Source: Thermomicrobiales bacterium (GTDB taxonomy: Bacteria > Chloroflexota > Chloroflexia > Thermomicrobiales > UBA6265). Taken from it: 64,000 nucleotides of DNA. Position 1 is the stretch's first letter. Every line of letters starts with the position of its first letter. This document shows, in pieces, positions 8,864 to 17,181 of this stretch. The notes beneath the pieces were generated by a model, which searched no databases, was not told the DNA's origin, and worked only from the letters and a program-made list of their open reading frames with translations. The stretch spans positions 1-64,000 of the forward strand of contig JAUJOZ010000018.1 of assembly GCA_030447415.1 (NCBI GenBank), read 5' to 3'. The translations under genes and the position numbers were made by a program.

Positions 8864-9108
8864 ATGGCGGCGTCCTTTCTCGTAGGTTTCCGCAGACCTA
8901 CCGGGCCATTCCCAAGACGGGAACCAAGGCATCGGAGTCGATGTGACCGTCCATGGCTTGCTCGCTTACTAGGTGTTTTGGTCCATTGTTGCCTACGGGA
9001 GGTCGGTCAACCACTCGGGGTCTCCCATCCTGGCGGTACGCCCGTGCTAGATTGCTAACCTGGGTAAAGACGTGGTCTCCGGTTAGCGCCAGGAGGGCTG
9101 GAAAAGCG

Positions 9109-10518
9109 ATGCATCGCCTTCGCGCACCCGGTGTCCTGCTGCTGCTATTGCTCCATCCCCTCTTGATTGGGCCGTTGTCGGACTCCAACGCCCAGAGGAC
9201 CCATGGAAACCAGGATGCTGCTAGCCCTTCGGTTACCTTGGAGCCCGCGGCGGGCCTGACACATGGCATCTCCTTGGCCGAACTTGCAATCGGTACTTCC
9301 GGGGAGTTGCTCGACGCGCCAGTGTTGTTACTGCTGGAGCGCGTTGCTCTTGACTCCGGATCGGGTATTCAGCTGCGCCACACCAGCGGTCCAGAGCTGC
9401 TCTTCGTCGAGTCGGGCGACACGGAAGTGAGCGATGACCTCGGATTGGTGTCGTCAATCGGCGAGGGGGCTCAACTCCTCCTGAACACAGGGGCCACCTA
9501 CAGGGTGCAGAACACAAGCTCCTCACGAGTGTCGCTACTTCGGCTCACTCTAGGTGGTGGCTCGACAGTACCTAGCACACCGGCCGGCACGCCCGTTCCC
9601 TCGCTGGCCGCTGAGAGCAACGCACACACGAGCCCCGCAGCCATCACACTCCTTCAAGCGGAGGTGGCCGCAATACCGACTCCGCCGCTGGCCTTCTTCA
9701 TCGCCCGGGTGACCTATGACATTGGCTTTGATACGGGCAACCATACGCACAGCGGGCCTCTTGGCATCTTTGTGGAGTCGGGGTCGTTGAGTGTTACTGG
9801 TCCGTCGGGAATCGAGGGTTTGCTGGCTGAAGGAAAGGGTGTGGTGCTTCCTGGTAATGCTCGTCATCGCGAGCGAAACCTGGGAAGCCAACCGGTGGAG
9901 GGGCTCATGGTGGGTGTGATCGAAGCGGATCAGCCTCTAGTGACGACCATACCGCCAACGGCCATGTCCGTGGCCCCGGTGCTCACAACCGAAGCTCTCG
10001 CAGAGATCGCCACTCGGGGCGCCCAGAGCGACACCAACGCTCTCGCCACCGCCGCCGCTCAGGCCACCGCCGACGCCCGCGCCGCCCAGGCCACTATCCA
10101 GGCACTCGCGACCCAGGGCGCCCTCGTCGCCGCCATCGCCACCGAGAACGCCGCAAGCGGCGCCAATGCGCTCGCCACCGCCCAAGCCCAGCTCGCCGCC
10201 GCCCAGACCGCCCAGGCGGCCGCCAGCGCCGACCAAGCCCTCAACGCGGCAGAGCTGGCCACCGCCCAGACCGCCGCAGCCGCGATCCAGGGCACGGTCG
10301 CCGCCCTCACCGCGCAGCAGGCGGCCGCCCAGCAGACCGCCACCGCGCTGGCGGCCGAAGCCGCCAACGCGCTCGACCCGCGCTCCGTCACCGAGGCGGT
10401 CGAGGTCGACCTCGACGGCGTGCTGCGCGGTGACCCAGTGCCGTGGCGGCGGCCCGCCGGGCGCTGGAGGGCGTGCTCGAGCCGTACCGTGGGCAGTGCC
10501 GGGCCGGCTTCGTGCTGA
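9109..10518 (+). CDS. Secreted bicupin-like protein with alanine-rich coiled coil; 3' end frameshifted
   Basis: The ATG at 9109 follows AGGAGG and starts a signal peptide (HRLRAPGVLLLLLLHPLL). Two cupin-like beta-barrel segments follow (about residues 40-160 and 190-285, the second with GNHTHSGPLGIFVESGS). Then comes a roughly 130-residue Ala/Gln/Thr repeat region likely to form a coiled coil. The first 900 bases have visibly lower GC and more TTG/TTA/CTA codons than neighbours, suggesting transfer. After about 10436 the sensible reading jumps between frames: RRALEGVLEPYRGQCRAGFV, then GIGLANAIETILTEDFADIF, then LQTFALPGVPPRGQ, ending at TAA 10731-10733. The native protein was therefore probably longer. 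Function unknown. Confidence 0.65.
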   Translation: MHRLRAPGVLLLLLLHPLLIGPLSDSNAQRTHGNQDAASPSVTLEPAAGLTHGISLAELAIGTSGELLDAPVLLLLERVALDSGSGIQLRHTSGPELLFVESGDTEVSDDLGLVSSIGEGAQLLLNTGATYRVQNTSSSRVSLLRLTLGGGSTVPSTPAGTPVPSLAAESNAHTSPAAITLLQAEVAAIPTPPLAFFIARVTYDIGFDTGNHTHSGPLGIFVESGSLSVTGPSGIEGLLAEGKGVVLPGNARHRERNLGSQPVEGLMVGVIEADQPLVTTIPPTAMSVAPVLTTEALAEIATRGAQSDTNALATAAAQATADARAAQATIQALATQGALVAAIATENAASGANALATAQAQLAAAQTAQAAASADQALNAAELATAQTAAAAIQGTVAALTAQQAAAQQTATALAAEAANALDPRSVTEAVEVDLDGVLRGDPVPWRRPAGRWRACSSRTVGSAGPASC

Positions 10519-10802
10519 TTTCGGGGCACGGCGACGACATCGCCGGGGATCGGGCTGGCCAACGCGATCGAGACGATACTGACCGAGGACTTCGCCGACA
10601 TCTTCGAAGACGCCGGCTCCAGACGTTCGCCCTGCCGGGGGTGCCGCCGCGTGGCCAGGCCGAGCTTCAGATCTTCCTCTTCTCCGGCTGCCCCTTGGTC
10701 GGGACCCCGCCGACGCCGACCACGAGCCCATAAGGGTGTCGCGGTCCTGACGTTGCGCTATCGGGGATCGGTGGTGGTCCGCGAACTGTAGGGAAGGGAT
10801 CG

Positions 10803-11210
10803 ATGAGCGAGCAGCGTCATCATGGGGCTAGGCGAGGTCGGCCTGCGCGTCAATGACCTTGAGCAGATGGTGAACTTCTACGAGCACGTCATCGGACTGG
10901 AGCCGTGGCAGCGCTTCGAGGGCGGCGTCTTCTTCCGCATCGCCGAGGGCTTCGCCGGGCATACCCGGGTGCTCGGGCTGTTCGACCGTCGCACCCGCGA
11001 CCCCATCGCGCCGCGGGCGGAGGCCTCGACACTCGACCACTTCGCGTTCGAGATTCCGCTGTCGGCCTACGAGTCGGTGCGGGCGCGGATGGAGAGCCTG
11101 GGCCTCAGCGTCCGGACGCGTGAGTTTCCCGGCCTCCATTGGCGGGGTTGTTCGTCCGTGACCCCGAGGGAAACACCGTCGAATTCGTCTGCTACGACGC
11201 CAGCGTCTAG
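10803..11210 (+). pseudogene. VOC (glyoxalase/bleomycin-resistance) family protein with frameshifts
   Basis: The readable core is GEVGLRVNDLEQMVNFYEHV through the VOC beta-alpha-beta fold to LHWRG. After that the frame breaks at a run of four G near 11142. Adding one base restores LFVRDPEGNTVEFVCYDASV and a TAG at 11208-11210. A second break is likely near the start. ATG 10803 has a strong ribosome site (GGAAGGGAT), while the coding frame opens at ATG 10822 without one. VOC proteins bind metals and catalyse isomerisation, dioxygenation or resistance reactions; the substrate is unknown. The gene abuts the IS630 element. Confidence 0.6.
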
Positions 11211-11239
11211 TGGTCGGTCAACGACGACTCCGTGACCTA

Positions 11240-12493
11240 GTGGAGTGTCAGCCGTGATTTGCTGGCGGCAGGGCGTGTGCGGTGCGTGGGCATTGGCCCC
11301 GCCGCCTTGCTCGAGGCCCCGCCATGGCGTACCCTGTACCGCGTCGTCCTCTCCGAGGCACAGCGCGCCGAGCTGCGCGGCCTCGTCGGGAGCGGGACCG
11401 CGCCCGCCCGGACGCTGACCCGCGCCCGCATCCTGCTCAAGGCCGACCACGGCGACGGCGGCCCGGGGTGGTCCGACGCCGCCATCGCCGGGGCGCTGGA
11501 CGTCAACCCGAGCACCGTGCTGCGCGTGCGCCGCCAATTCGTCGCCGAAGGGCTGGCGGCGGCGCTGCAGCGGCGACGGCCGGACCGCGTGTACGAGCGG
11601 CGGCTGGACGGCGCGCAGGAGGCGCACCTCGTCGCGCTGGCCTGCTCCGCGCCCCCGGACGGCCAGGCGCGCTGGAGCCTGCGCCTGCTGGCCGACGAGC
11701 TGGTGCGCCTGCTGGCCGACGAGCTGGTGCGCCTGGAGGTGGTGGAGGCCGTCTCCCACGAGACGGTGCGCCAGACGCTCAAAAAAACGCGCTCAAGCCG
11801 CACCTGAGCGAGCAGTGGTGCCTGGCCCCGACCGCCGACCCCGACTTCGTCTGGCGCATGGAGGACGTGCTGGCGGTCTACGCGCGCCCCTTCGACCCGG
11901 CCCCGCCCGGTCGTGTGCCTCGACGAGACCAGCCGGCGGCGCTGCTCGGGGAGGTCCGGCCCCCGCTGCCCGCGGTGCCGGGCCGCCCGCCCGCCACGAC
12001 CCTGAGTACGCCCGCGGCGAGGTCGTCAACCTCTTCGTGGCGACGGAGCCGCTCCGGGGCTGGCGCACGGTCCTGGTCAGCGACCAGCGGACGCGGCTCG
12101 ACCTCGCCCGCTGCATGGCGGAGCTCGTCGACGTCCCGCCACCCCGCCGCCGAGAAGATCGTCCTCGTGCTGGACCAGCTCAACACCCACTCGCCCGCCT
12201 CGCTCTACGCCGCCTTCTCGCCGGCCGAGGCCAAGCGCCTCGCCGACAAGCTGGAGCTGCACCACACCCCCAAGCACGGCAGCTGGCTCAACATGGCCGA
12301 GCTCGAGCTGAGCGTGCTCGAGCGGCAGTGCCTCCGGCAGGGTTGCCCGACCGCGACGCCATGACCGCGGCCACGCGGCCTGGGCCGAGCGCCGCAACGC
12401 CAGCGTCCAGCGGATCGACTGGCAGTTCACCACGGCCGACGCCCGCACCAAGCTGCGCCGCCTCTACCCGGCGTTTGCGGGCTGACACTCCAC
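11240..12493 (+). mobile_element. IS630-family insertion sequence, 1254 bp, with TA target duplication
   Basis: Perfect inverted repeats bound the element. GTGGAGTGTCAGC starts at 11240 and its complement GCTGACACTCCAC ends at 12493. Each is flanked outside by TA (11238-11239 and 12494-12495), the target duplication typical of IS630/Tc1-mariner elements. Counting the flanking CTA, the match is 16 of 16 bases. One transposase gene fills the element on the + strand and its stop (12483-12485) lies inside the right repeat. The intact ends suggest recent insertion even though the transposase reading frame is broken. Confidence 0.85.
11259..12485 (+). pseudogene. IS630 transposase, multiply frameshifted
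   Basis: The protein reads in pieces from three frames. The N-terminal helix-turn-helix is LSEAQRAELRGLV to ARILLKAD. The middle contains HLSEQWCLAPTADPDFVWRM. The DDE catalytic core has VVCLDETSRR (first Asp), VLVLDQLNTHSPASLY (second Asp) and HHTPKHGSWLNMAELE (Glu). The C-terminus ends LRRLYPAFAG at TGA 12483-12485. A 24-bp in-frame tandem duplication at 11685-11708 and 11709-11732 repeats LLADELVR. At least three frame changes are needed, so the copy is either inactive or mis-sequenced. Confidence 0.8.
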
Positions 12494-12708
12494 TAGAGCT
12501 GAACGCTCGCGGCGCGGTTCATGGCAGCCACTGCCCCCGGCCCAGAGAGCCGAGGAGGTATGACGCTCCATTAGGGCGTGTCTGCAGTCTGGTCCAGATG
12601 GGTGTGCGGCCGCCTCAGGAGGGCCCTATTATGGACGCCAGGCACCCTGGTGCGGCATCCGGGTGACCACCGGGCGCTCCCGTCCCGGACATCGGCCCTC
12701 ACCCCCGA

Positions 12709-12735
12709 CCCCTCTCCCGCGCACCGGGAGAGGGG
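12709..12735. repeat. 10-bp stem hairpin CCCCTCTCCC/GGGAGAGGGG
   Basis: CCCCTCTCCC (12709-12718), a seven-base loop and GGGAGAGGGG (12726-12735) form a perfect hairpin. It lies within the gene-free stretch between the IS630 element and the broken VOC gene. Such 'CCCTCTCCC' hairpins are commonly dispersed repeats. No T-tract follows, so a terminator role is not supported. Confidence 0.5.
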
Positions 12736-12791
12736 AGCTCGTCCGGGGTCGGCGGAAGCCAACGCCAAGCGATCACTCGGAGACCGTATCA

Positions 12792-13281
12792 ATGCCCCGG
12801 ATCGAGCATCCTCAAGGGGCTTCCATAGGGTGGGAGCAACGTTTGCAGACCAACCCTACCGATCCGGGCACGGCGCAGCTCCGCGTCGTCCGGCCGTCCG
12901 ATGATTTGAAACCGACGTCAGGTGCTACCGTGACGGGCTCGGATTCGAGCGGCTGGAGGAGTTTAGGGACCGCGACGGCTGCGACGAGGCGATGCTCGGC
13001 CGCGAGAGGGCCGCGTACCACCTGGCGTTCGTCCGCAATGCGGAGCAAAAGGTCGGACGGGCGTCAACGAACGACAATATGTTGGTGTTCTACGTGCCGG
13101 ACGCGGGCGCGTGGGAGCGAGCAGTGAGGCGGGGCTAGAGGCGCTGGACCAGGGGTCGGTCAAGGCGCTTAATCCCTACTGGGATCAGGACGGCAAGACC
13201 TTCGGGGACCCGGATGGGTATCGGGTCGTCCTTCAGCGCGCGAGCTGGCGCCTTCAGCTCTGGATCGCAAATTGGCGTTGA
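12792..13281 (+). pseudogene. YycE-like VOC protein, frameshifted
   Basis: Pieces from different frames rebuild a VOC protein resembling Bacillus YycE. They are LRVVRPSDDL, then CYRDGLGFERLEEFRDRDG, CDEAMLGRERAAYHLAFV, DNMLVFYVPDAGAWERAV and, after a break near 13131, ALNPYWDQDGKTFGDPDGYR then VVLQRAS. At least two one-base shifts interrupt it, at about 12905-12925 and at about 13131. The ATG at 12792 opens the first piece. Together with the VOC gene at 10803 it flanks the IS630 element. Function is unknown beyond the fold. Confidence 0.6.
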
Positions 13282-13331
13282 CCGACCAATGGTTCCTACC
13301 CGCGATGATTCTTGCGTTGCAACCCACTCCT

Positions 13332-14225
13332 CTATGACCCGAGCGTTGCGCCTTCCAGGGCGAGGAGACGTTCCTTGATGAAGCTGCCGCCGGTGTAGCC
13401 ACCGAGGGATGCGTCGGAGCGGACGATGCGGTGGCAGGGAACGACGACCGGGATCGGGTTGCGGCCGAGAGCGTTGCCGACGGCGCGCGTGGCACCTGGA
13501 CGGCCGATCCGGCGCGCGATGTCACGGTAGGTGCCGAGATGGCCGAACGGTACCTGGGTGGTGGCCTCCAGCACGGCGCGGGCGAACGGGGAAACGCCGG
13601 TCCAGTCGAGTGGGAGGTCGAAGCGGTGGCGCCCGCCCCCGAAATACTCGCGCAGCTCGCGCGTGGCCCGGTCGAGGGCCGGTTCGCGACCATCGCTCCC
13701 CGCTCCCACCTGCGCCTCGGACGCGGGCGTCGGGTCGAAGCCGCGTGCCTCCAGGCGACGCCGGAACTCGGCCTCCGACTCGCTGCGGGCGAAGCCGATC
13801 TCGCACACCCCCGCGTCGGTGGCGGCGACGAAGAGGGGGCCGACAGGACTTTCCACTTGGGCGTACGCGGCGCGTCGGGCGGCCGGTCGGCGAGGGATCA
13901 CGAACCGCGGCGGCACGGCGTCCTGGGTCGCAATCTGCGCCTGGATCTGGATCTGGTCCAGCTCGTCGAGCGCGCGGTCGAGGCGCCCGAAGCGGTCGAG
14001 CTGGTTCGAGCACCAGTTGCACTCGGCGGTGTGCTCCAGCAACCAGCCGGCGTCCGGCGGCGCGAGGTCGCCGAGGACATGGGCGGGCATCGCTTCGACG
14101 GCGACATCACAGGGGTCGACGCCGGGCCGACTGGCGGCGGTCAGCAGGGTCGAGGTGGAGCGATCCGCGGCCGACATCCGTTGGGCGCGAGGATCGTCCG
14201 CGGTCTGGTCATCGGAGGTGTTCAT
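13332..14225 (-). CDS. ogt: Anti-sigma zinc-finger domain fused to O6-alkylguanine-DNA alkyltransferase
   Basis: The 297-aa protein has two parts. Residues about 37-85 form an anti-sigma-type zinc finger. It has the helix PAHVLGDLAPPDAGWLLEHTAEC style and the canonical ZAS signature H65-x3-C69-x2-C72. Residues about 118-297 are a methylated-DNA-protein-cysteine methyltransferase. The acceptor Cys264 lies in VVPCHR, preceded by the GATRAVGNALGRNP DNA-binding block and followed by LGGYTGG. Such enzymes take the alkyl group from O6-alkylguanine irreversibly. ATG 14225 is chosen (AGGA just upstream); ATG 14285 is possible. The preceding gene on the same strand is an ECF sigma factor, as expected for a sigma/anti-sigma pair. 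Fusion of the two domains is unusual. Confidence 0.85.
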   Translation of the reverse strand: MNTSDDQTADDPRAQRMSAADRSTSTLLTAASRPGVDPCDVAVEAMPAHVLGDLAPPDAGWLLEHTAECNWCSNQLDRFGRLDRALDELDQIQIQAQIATQDAVPPRFVIPRRPAARRAAYAQVESPVGPLFVAATDAGVCEIGFARSESEAEFRRRLEARGFDPTPASEAQVGAGSDGREPALDRATRELREYFGGGRHRFDLPLDWTGVSPFARAVLEATTQVPFGHLGTYRDIARRIGRPGATRAVGNALGRNPIPVVVPCHRIVRSDASLGGYTGGSFIKERLLALEGATLGS

Positions 14226-14375
14226 CGTCCTGTCCATCCAGTCATCGCCATCGCGGGTGACGTCTCGTCGGTGTCTCCAATGCAAGCCCGGGACCGTACC
14301 CCCTCATTCCGTGGTCGGGAGTGGACGCGGCGGTAGGGGTCGCTCTGGTTCCATCTCCGGTTCCGCCGTAGCCGA

Positions 14376-14936
14376 TCACAGTCGGTCACCGAAGCGCTCC
14401 CGGAGCTTGCGCAGCGCCTCGTGCACACTGGCGCGGGCCGCGGCCTCGGAGCAGCGCAGATTGGCTGCGATCTCCGCGTACTCGAGGCCGTGGTGCTTGC
14501 GCTGGATCAGCGCCACCCGCTGCTTGGGCGGCAGGGCGGCGACGGCGGTCTCGACCTCGCGCAGGAGGTCGCGGGCGTCAAGCCGGGCGGCGTCATCAGT
14601 TGGCGCGGCCGGGACCTGCTCCGCCTGCGTGTCGTCAAGCGGTCCCTCGCGCCCGAGCTTGCGGCGGCCGCTGAGGAACGTGTTGGTCGCGATCTTGTAG
14701 AGCCACGCCCGGTGATTGGCGGTGCCGTCGAGCCGTCCGAAGGCGCGGTAAGCCTTGAGCAGCGTTTCCTGGAACAGGTCATCGGCATCGGCGCGGTTGC
14801 GAGCTAGGCGCAGCACGAAGCGATAGATCTCGGCCTCATACTGGGTCACGACCTCATCAAACGTCACCGCGCCGGCATCGGGGCAGGCGGCGGCCGCTAT
14901 GCCGATGGCCGACTCCGGCGTCGCCGCCCGCGTCAT
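14376..14936 (-). CDS. ECF-type RNA polymerase sigma factor
   Basis: This is a sigma-70 family protein of the ECF group, 186 aa from ATG 14936 (GTG 14948 is an alternative). Region 2 is FDEVVTQYEAEIYRFVLRLA with the RNADADDLFQETLLKAYRAF core-binding and -10 recognition helices. Region 4 is LPPKQRVALIQRKHHGLEYA then EIAANLRCSEAAARASVHEA, a helix-turn-helix for the -35 element. The next gene on the same strand, 150 bases downstream, carries an anti-sigma zinc finger fused to an alkyltransferase. That protein is the presumed partner holding this factor inactive. Regulation by alkylation stress is an inference from that fusion. Confidence 0.9.
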   Translation of the reverse strand: MTRAATPESAIGIAAAACPDAGAVTFDEVVTQYEAEIYRFVLRLARNRADADDLFQETLLKAYRAFGRLDGTANHRAWLYKIATNTFLSGRRKLGREGPLDDTQAEQVPAAPTDDAARLDARDLLREVETAVAALPPKQRVALIQRKHHGLEYAEIAANLRCSEAAARASVHEALRKLRERFGDRL

Positions 14937-15112
14937 CAGGTCCGTCACCTTGTCCGTCCCGTCCGGCCGCTCGCCGGCGTTCACTCCGTGCCGTCTACAG
15001 GGTACAACGCGTCCCGGCCGGCGGTGTGAGACGGGGCAGGGGATCGTCGCGGCGGCTGGCACCGGGCCACGCCGACCAGTCGTGGCCCGGCGGTGCCTGG
15101 GCGCACCGGTTG

Positions 15113-15141
15113 TTGTACGTACACCCATGCTACGCTACCAT
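15113..15141 (+). promoter_or_regulatory. Candidate promoter for the PH/SHOCT-like gene
   Basis: TTGTAC (15113-15118) and TACCAT (15136-15141) are separated by 17 bases. A perfect 10-bp palindrome TGTACGTACA (15114-15123) overlaps the -35 and could be an operator. The region lies between the divergent sigma-factor gene and the gene starting at 15302. The rest of the 365-base gap shows nothing further. Confidence 0.35.
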
Positions 15142-15301
15142 ACGCGGACCAGCGGCACGGGGCACAGCGCGGGGCATGATGGCCGGCGGGCCATCGTCGG
15201 GAGGCGTGGCGGCGTCTCCGGCATGGTCGAGACCCGACGGTGCGGCGACGCCGGCGGGCATGGCCCCCGGGAGGCTCACGGGGCGGGAAACGAGGGGGGG
15301 C

Positions 15302-17032
15302 ATGGCGTTCACCATCACGCGGACGCGGGGGCGCGGTCAGACGCGGGCGGAGCGGCGGGCGCCGCATGACGCCGGGCGGTTCGGGGCAAAGGCGCGGAAG
15401 GGCCGCCGGGCCTGGGCGGCCGAGCGCGGGGCGACGCATTGGGAAGGGACCGGCGACGTGCTCGGCGGCTTCCCGGGCTCCGCCGCGCGTGGCGGTCGCC
15501 TGAACGGGGCCGAGGTCCGGATCACCGATCGCTACGTCCTGATCGACGAGGGGCGATCCCACGGCTTCGGCGTACCGCTGCGGTGGTTGGTCGGGGCTCA
15601 CGCCGCGGCGCCGGCGGTCGGCGGCGAGCCGCTGCTCCGCCTGGCGTACGGAGAGGGCACGATTACCCGGACCTTCGACATCCACTTCCGGGCGCCCCGT
15701 CTGGTCCGGCGGGGCGCTGGTCGGGCGGAGCGGGCGCTGGCCGCGCTCCATGCCGCCGGTTTCACCTCCGCGCGGGTCGAGCGGCCGGCGGTCCTGCCGG
15801 CGGCCACACCGACCTTCACCGTCCCCTGGGACGAGACGCGCCGGTTCGAGCAGGAGAACGTGATCTGGAGCGGCCGGGCCACCGCTCCGCTCGTGATCCG
15901 CGGCGAGGACGCGGCGGTCGACGTCTGGCTGACGACCCGCTCCCTAATCTGGGGAACGGCCGTGGGGGAAGGGGTGAACCGCCTGCCACTGGCGCTGGTT
16001 CGGGATGTCGTGCCGGCCCAGCTTGAGGACCGTGACGGCACCCCGGCCCTCTTCGTGGCGTTCGGGCAGGAACCGGGCGAGCGGTACGATCTTCCCTTCC
16101 GCTTCGACCGCCATCCTTCGGCCGACCGCAACCTGCGGGAGCGGGGCGCGTTCCTGGTCGGGCTGCGGTCGCGCGGCATTCCGCTTGGCGTAGCGCCGTC
16201 CGTGCTCCAGCCTTGGCACGTGGATGCCGGCGTGGATGGTCCGGTGCACGTCGAGATGGCGACGGATGTGAGCGCGGCGGCGGTTGCCGGAGCGCCGGAC
16301 GACGCCGGGGTGCCCCACGGCACTGACGGCGCCGTCGCCGCGGCCACCGAACCGGGGACCGCCGACGCGGTCTGGTCCGGGTGGCCGGCGGCGTCGCCGC
16401 CGGCGGCCGAGCTGGTGGCGCCGCCGGCGGTCGAGCCGACGCCCGAATGGCACCTGAGCACGGCGGTCGCCGTGGTCCGGGTCCCCGGTGGGCGGCCGGT
16501 CGATTCCGGGATGGTGCCGGGCGATGCGAACGACGCCGGCACCGATTCGACCGATGAGCCCCTGGCGCGGCCGGCAGGGGTGCCGCTGGCCACGGTGGGC
16601 GGCGTGGAAAACGAGGACTTGACCCCGGGAGGCGGAGCTCGCGTGGCGGCGAGGATGGAGCCACACCCGTCAGCCGCGCCGGACCTGCCTCGGTCGCGGG
16701 CCTACGAGGCCGCCGCCCTGGCAAGTCTCGCGGACGTGCTGCGCGCCGTCGACGGCCGGGTCGCTGCCCGACCATTGACGATTCCGGTCATGCCGTCAGG
16801 GCAGGCCGCGGCCCTCGCCGAACTGGAAGCGGCCGCCACTGCGGACGTCCTGACGCCGGCTGAGGTGGCCGCCCGAACGGTCCGGGTCGTGGCGTTGGGA
16901 GAGGCGGTGCAGCGGCTGCGGGCGCTGCTGGAGCTGCGCGACGCGGGTCACCTGTCCGATGGCGACCTCGCCCTCAAGCGGGCGGCAGTCCTCGGCCCGC
17001 TCTCGCGCCAGGTGTTGGGCGCGGGCGAGTAG
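15302..17032 (+). CDS. Uncharacterised protein with PH-like and SHOCT-like segments
   Basis: I do not recognise this 576-aa protein as a named family. A basic N-terminus (about 40 residues) precedes two beta-rich stretches that look like PH/bPH domains (about residues 60-170 and 185-300, with ENVIWSGRATAPLVIRGED). A long Ala/Pro/Asp-rich linker (about 310-460) follows. The C-terminus LRALLELRDAGHLSDGDLAL resembles a SHOCT oligomerisation motif. No signal peptide or transmembrane helix is seen. The ATG at 15302 follows GAGGGGGG. It is divergent from the ECF sigma gene. Function unknown. Confidence 0.7.
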   Translation: MAFTITRTRGRGQTRAERRAPHDAGRFGAKARKGRRAWAAERGATHWEGTGDVLGGFPGSAARGGRLNGAEVRITDRYVLIDEGRSHGFGVPLRWLVGAHAAAPAVGGEPLLRLAYGEGTITRTFDIHFRAPRLVRRGAGRAERALAALHAAGFTSARVERPAVLPAATPTFTVPWDETRRFEQENVIWSGRATAPLVIRGEDAAVDVWLTTRSLIWGTAVGEGVNRLPLALVRDVVPAQLEDRDGTPALFVAFGQEPGERYDLPFRFDRHPSADRNLRERGAFLVGLRSRGIPLGVAPSVLQPWHVDAGVDGPVHVEMATDVSAAAVAGAPDDAGVPHGTDGAVAAATEPGTADAVWSGWPAASPPAAELVAPPAVEPTPEWHLSTAVAVVRVPGGRPVDSGMVPGDANDAGTDSTDEPLARPAGVPLATVGGVENEDLTPGGGARVAARMEPHPSAAPDLPRSRAYEAAALASLADVLRAVDGRVAARPLTIPVMPSGQAAALAELEAAATADVLTPAEVAARTVRVVALGEAVQRLRALLELRDAGHLSDGDLALKRAAVLGPLSRQVLGAGE

Positions 17033-17181
17033 AGCATCGCCTCGGGGCAGGGGGCAGGAACGATGGTCGGGGCCCGGCACGCCCCGTCCTCATCCCCTCC
17101 TGATGTGGTGTTGAGCAATAGGGTGCAGCAAACAGCGCCCGTCGCCACGGGTTCAGCCGTGTGGCGTCCGCCGCCTTGCGC

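Noticed and set aside
11211-13290. The 13-bp inverted repeat as proof of a complete composite transposon
   Set aside because: No second transposase and no target duplication were found at its ends, so it is kept only as an observation.
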